Under the pieces are notes generated by a model that searched no databases, had not been told where the DNA came from, and saw only the letters and a list, made by a program, of their open reading frames with translations. A stretch of DNA of 7,922 nt from Tangfeifania sp. (GTDB lineage: Bacteria; Bacteroidota; Bacteroidia; Bacteroidales; Prolixibacteraceae), in the NCBI GenBank assembly GCA_018400515.1, contig JAGYMR010000123.1:1-7922 (forward strand). The letters are read 5' to 3'. The position numbers were made by a program, and so were the translations under genes. Positions 5,803 to 7,922 of the stretch are shown in pieces (within the stretch, counting starts at the first letter, position 1; the number at the start of each line of letters is the position of its first letter).

Positions 5803-6834
5803 TTAAATCTTGTCTTCAAAAGCTTCGGCCATTTCATTGATTTCTTCTGCCGATGGGTCACCGGAGAATACAGCCAGGCGGTAGCGGAAGGTTGCGGACT
5901 CCCCGTCAGGGATTACAAAGTTCATCTCTTTTTCCCCTTCAGAAAAGATTTTTTGTCCAAGGGTGTTGGCAGAGAACAACCCATATCCCCGGGCATGCCA
6001 GTAGGTGGGATACCCCGGATTTCCGGGATGGTCAAAAATAACAATGGCGACCTGCTCCCCGTTCAGGACACCGGAAAGTTTCATCCATCTGGCGCGGGTA
6101 CCCCAGACACCCGGACCTTCAACTCCTTCGCTGCTGAGGTAATTCCCGGTAGCAACATGATCTTCTGAAGCTTCTATGCGGGTAACCTTTCCATGGGAGT
6201 CAACCACCTCCACTGTTCCGGAGGCGGGAAGCTCCAGCTCACGGGTCACACGGATCGCAAACATGCCCTCCTTATTATCGTAAATTTTCACTTTCCCGTT
6301 GACCGCTTTCAGCACAGTGGTCCGGTCGATCATGCGGGTTTTTCCTTTGGCTGAAAAGGTGTATTCGATTCGTTCATTAAGCAGGGTTTCCCCCTGGTGA
6401 TCTTTCCATGCAGCCGTAGTGATAAGGTGGGCTTCCCCCCTTCCGCTTTCAGCCTCTTCAATGGTTTTGTGGTAAATGGTCCCGTACCCGGCTGCTTTTT
6501 CCGGAGGAATCGCTTCTGAATTATTCCAGAAATCCAGGCCGTTCACGTCGCCATAATTCAGCCAGACACCCACGTGGTGCGGGTGATCGGCCCGTTCCCC
6601 CGGTTTGTTTTTCAGGGGAAACTGGCGGGTTACCTCATTCCCTTCGGCGGTAATTACGGGCCATAAAACCGGCTTCTTAATGTTATCGGGATAGATGTAC
6701 GATGTAAAAAGGTCGCCCCCTACAAGCACGTCAACTTTTTTTTCTGCTGGCTTTTTTTTCAGTTCCACTTTTGGCTGTGCCCCCACAGAAACACTCATAA
6801 AAATCAATGTGGCAATAAATAAGATACGTTTCAT
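5803..6834 (-). CDS. Secreted DUF6807 (PmoA-like) family protein
   Basis: A 343-residue exported protein of the family formerly annotated as methane oxygenase PmoA and now DUF6807; the old name does not imply methane oxidation. Residues 1-19 are a signal peptide (MKRILFIATLIF, then SVGA before Gln20), giving a periplasmic or extracellular protein. The mature chain is beta-rich and carries the family hallmark DHPHHVGVWLNYGDVNGLDFW (residues 83-103, two pieces of one motif), with His84, His86 and His87 as likely metal or substrate ligands, followed by RIEYTF, DNKEGMFAIRV and GYPTYWHARGYGLF. An ATG 33 bases upstream (6867) would add 11 residues before the signal peptide and spoil it, so 6834 is chosen. 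Members occur beside Gfo/Idh/MocA dehydrogenases in Bacteroidota sugar loci, which suggests carbohydrate metabolism; the activity is not established here. It is the first gene of a likely operon with spmAB. Confidence 0.88.
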   Translation of the reverse strand: MKRILFIATLIFMSVSVGAQPKVELKKKPAEKKVDVLVGGDLFTSYIYPDNIKKPVLWPVITAEGNEVTRQFPLKNKPGERADHPHHVGVWLNYGDVNGLDFWNNSEAIPPEKAAGYGTIYHKTIEEAESGRGEAHLITTAAWKDHQGETLLNERIEYTFSAKGKTRMIDRTTVLKAVNGKVKIYDNKEGMFAIRVTRELELPASGTVEVVDSHGKVTRIEASEDHVATGNYLSSEGVEGPGVWGTRARWMKLSGVLNGEQVAIVIFDHPGNPGYPTYWHARGYGLFSANTLGQKIFSEGEKEMNFVIPDGESATFRYRLAVFSGDPSAEEINEMAEAFEDKI

Positions 6835-6863
6835 AATTCCTGTTTTATTTCGGTTAAGAGCTA

Positions 6864-6871
6864 CCAAGATA
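6864..6871 (-). promoter_or_regulatory. Possible -7 element for the DUF6807-spmAB operon
   Basis: Read on the minus strand this is TATCTTGG, one mismatch from the TAnnTTTG -7 consensus. It would give a leader of roughly 25 bases before the ATG at 6834. A degenerate TTCG lies 18 bases upstream where a -33 TTTG would be expected. The position is sensible but the match is imperfect. Confidence 0.3.
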
Positions 6872-6916
6872 ATGAAAAAATTTCATCTCCGAAGCGGTTT
6901 CTCAGGGACAAAACCT

Positions 6917-6924
6917 TATATTTG
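6917..6924 (+). promoter_or_regulatory. Possible -7 element for the helicase transcript
   Basis: TATATTTG matches the Bacteroidota TAnnTTTG consensus exactly and points toward the helicase gene. No TTTG sits at the expected -33 position. If used, the helicase mRNA would have a leader of about 200 bases containing the 44-codon ORF and the nested hairpin. Confidence 0.35.
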
Positions 6925-6980
6925 ATGTCACCCGGCTCTGCAAACCACTGACCGGAAGGAGCCCCCTTTCCTTCCACCAA

Positions 6981-7115
6981 ATGATCATTGAACAGCCAAA
7001 TGATTGCATACCGTGGTCATGGGGAAATGATCACAAAGCATGGTATTCCCTGCAGGTCGGAGCAGATTTGAGATCCCTTTTACTGTTGAGGAAAAAATTA
7101 ATGAAAGCAAATTAA
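6981..7115 (+). CDS. Possible 44-residue leader ORF before the helicase gene
   Basis: An ATG-initiated frame of 44 codons, ending in TAA 13 bases before the helicase ATG. The product would begin MIIEQPNDCIPWSW, with three Trp (12, 14, 21), and end in a Leu/Lys/Arg-rich segment (RSLLLLRKKLMKAN). The same frame is open back to 6876 without another ATG. There is no recognised family and no signal peptide. The codons overlap a nested hairpin at 7008-7046, so the region may be structured RNA, coding, both or neither. It could be a small protein, a regulatory leader peptide, a decayed gene remnant or chance. Confidence 0.2.
   Translation: MIIEQPNDCIPWSWGNDHKAWYSLQVGADLRSLLLLRKKLMKAN
7008..7046 (+). 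other. Nested hairpin in the helicase leader
   Basis: ATACCGT (7008-7014) pairs with ATGGTAT (7040-7046) with one G-U pair, and immediately inside GGTCAT (7015-7020) pairs with ATGATC (7027-7032) around the loop GGGGAA, also with one G-U pair. Bases 7033-7039 form a one-sided bulge. That gives 13 pairs, about 80 bases before the helicase start. No T-run follows. It may be a regulatory RNA fold or an operator-like inverted repeat. Confidence 0.3.
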
Positions 7116-7128
7116 AATAGTTATACAG

Positions 7129-7922
7129 ATGAGTACTCCGGCAAACGCCAAGCTTCAACTGGCTTATGATTTCATTCAGTCAACCGGACAGCATGTTTTC
7201 CTGACGGGCAAGGCAGGCACAGGAAAGACCACATTTCTGAAAAATCTGAAAAAAAAAAGCCCCAAACGCATGGTGGTGGTGGCTCCCACGGGCGTTGCCG
7301 CCATCAATGCGGGAGGGGTAACCATCCACTCTTTTTTCCAGTTGCCTTTCGGTCCGCAGATACCGGAGGATCAATCCCCGGAAGAATTTCCTGAAAATAC
7401 GAACAACCGGCAACGAATCAACCGCTTCAGCAAAAACAAAATCAAACTCATCCGCAGCCTCGATTTAGTGGTCATTGATGAAATCAGCATGGTCAGGGCC
7501 GATGTACTGGATGCCATTGACGCGGTATTACGGCGGTTCAGGAGCCGTCACAAGCCTTTTGGCGGGGTTCAGTTGCTCATGATCGGCGACCTGCAGCAAC
7601 TGGCTCCGGTTGTCAAAGAGGAAGACCGGACCATTTTGAAAAAATACTACGAAACCTGTTTCTTTTTTAGCAGCAGGGCTCTGCAAAAATCCAACCTCAT
7701 CAGCATCGAACTCCGGCACATCTACCGGCAGAGCAATCCGGATTTTATTAACCTTTTAAACAAAGTCCGCGACAACCGGCTTGACTCAGCGGATCTGGAA
7801 CTGCTGAACCGATCCTGCAAACCCGGATTCATGCCCCCCGAAGATGAAGGGTACATCACGCTTACAACCCACAATTACCAGGCAAAACGAATCAACGAAG
7901 CCTACCTGAAAAAGCTTTCGGC
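7129..7922 (+). CDS. PIF1-like superfamily 1 DNA helicase, 5' part (truncated by window end)
   Basis: 264 complete codons are visible and the frame is still open at the window edge. The protein is an ATP-dependent superfamily 1 helicase of the PIF1/RecD2-like group, acting on DNA in the cytoplasm. Walker A is GKAGTGKTT (27-35), followed by motif Ia APTGVAAINAGGVTIHSFF (52-70), Walker B VVIDEISMV (114-122), motif III MIGDLQQLAP (151-160) and ELRHIYRQ (194-201) with an Arg expected to contact ATP. Bacteroidota homologues usually continue with the remaining helicase motifs and often C-terminal HRDC or helix-turn-helix-like domains, which lie beyond the window. The ATG at 7129 gives an N terminus (MSTPANAKLQLAYDFI) typical of the family, where the chain starts just before Walker A. 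It is divergent from DUF6807 and preceded by an unusual roughly 200-base leader region. Confidence 0.93.
   Translation, partial: MSTPANAKLQLAYDFIQSTGQHVFLTGKAGTGKTTFLKNLKKKSPKRMVVVAPTGVAAINAGGVTIHSFFQLPFGPQIPEDQSPEEFPENTNNRQRINRFSKNKIKLIRSLDLVVIDEISMVRADVLDAIDAVLRRFRSRHKPFGGVQLLMIGDLQQLAPVVKEEDRTILKKYYETCFFFSSRALQKSNLISIELRHIYRQSNPDFINLLNKVRDNRLDSADLELLNRSCKPGFMPPEDEGYITLTTHNYQAKRINEAYLKKLS

Noticed and set aside
5803..6834. Annotation as a particulate methane monooxygenase subunit (PmoA)
   Set aside because: It is a soluble secreted protein with one signal peptide and no membrane bundle; the PmoA label is a legacy family name now replaced by DUF6807.

Overview
The window looks like the chromosome of a Bacteroidota bacterium, probably a Bacteroidales/Marinilabiliales-type environmental lineage; this is inferred from gene content, not from a marker gene. 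Clues are the near absence of Shine-Dalgarno sites, an exact TAnnTTTG Bacteroidota-type -7 element just before one start codon (2645-2652), a Tat-exported Gfo/Idh/MocA oxidoreductase, a secreted DUF6807 (PmoA-like) protein, a fused SpmA-SpmB membrane protein and a PIF1-like helicase of a type common in this phylum. KdsA shows a Gram-negative, KDO-containing outer membrane. No mobile elements, CRISPR arrays, tRNA or rRNA genes were seen.

Layout. Plus strand: an FGE/SUMF1-fold lipoprotein (66-1028), a Tat-signal Gfo/Idh/MocA oxidoreductase (1171-2475), an alpha/beta hydrolase (2657-3436) and kdsA (3584-4402). Minus strand, convergent with kdsA: spmAB (4563-5795), transcribed after a DUF6807 gene (5803-6834) that lies 7 bases upstream, so the two probably form an operon. 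Plus strand again, divergent from DUF6807: the 5' part of a helicase gene (7129 to window end, truncated).

How the genes may work together. The Gfo/Idh/MocA enzyme and the DUF6807 protein are both exported and are typical of Bacteroidota carbohydrate-processing neighbourhoods, but here they are on opposite strands and about 3.3 kb apart, so a shared pathway is only a suggestion. KdsA belongs to lipopolysaccharide core synthesis. The hydrolase, SpmAB and helicase have no clear link to these. The window reads mainly as ordinary chromosome with loosely related housekeeping and periplasmic genes.

Non-coding regions hold the more unusual material. The gap at 2476-2656 contains a perfect 9-bp stem closed by seven T's, enclosing a second strong hairpin. 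The gap at 6835-7128 contains a nested hairpin, a thrice-repeated AAATGAT word and a 44-codon ORF ending just before the helicase start. The FGE-like lipoprotein lacks both copper-binding cysteines of true formylglycine-generating enzymes. I did not find convincing evidence of a new multi-gene system.
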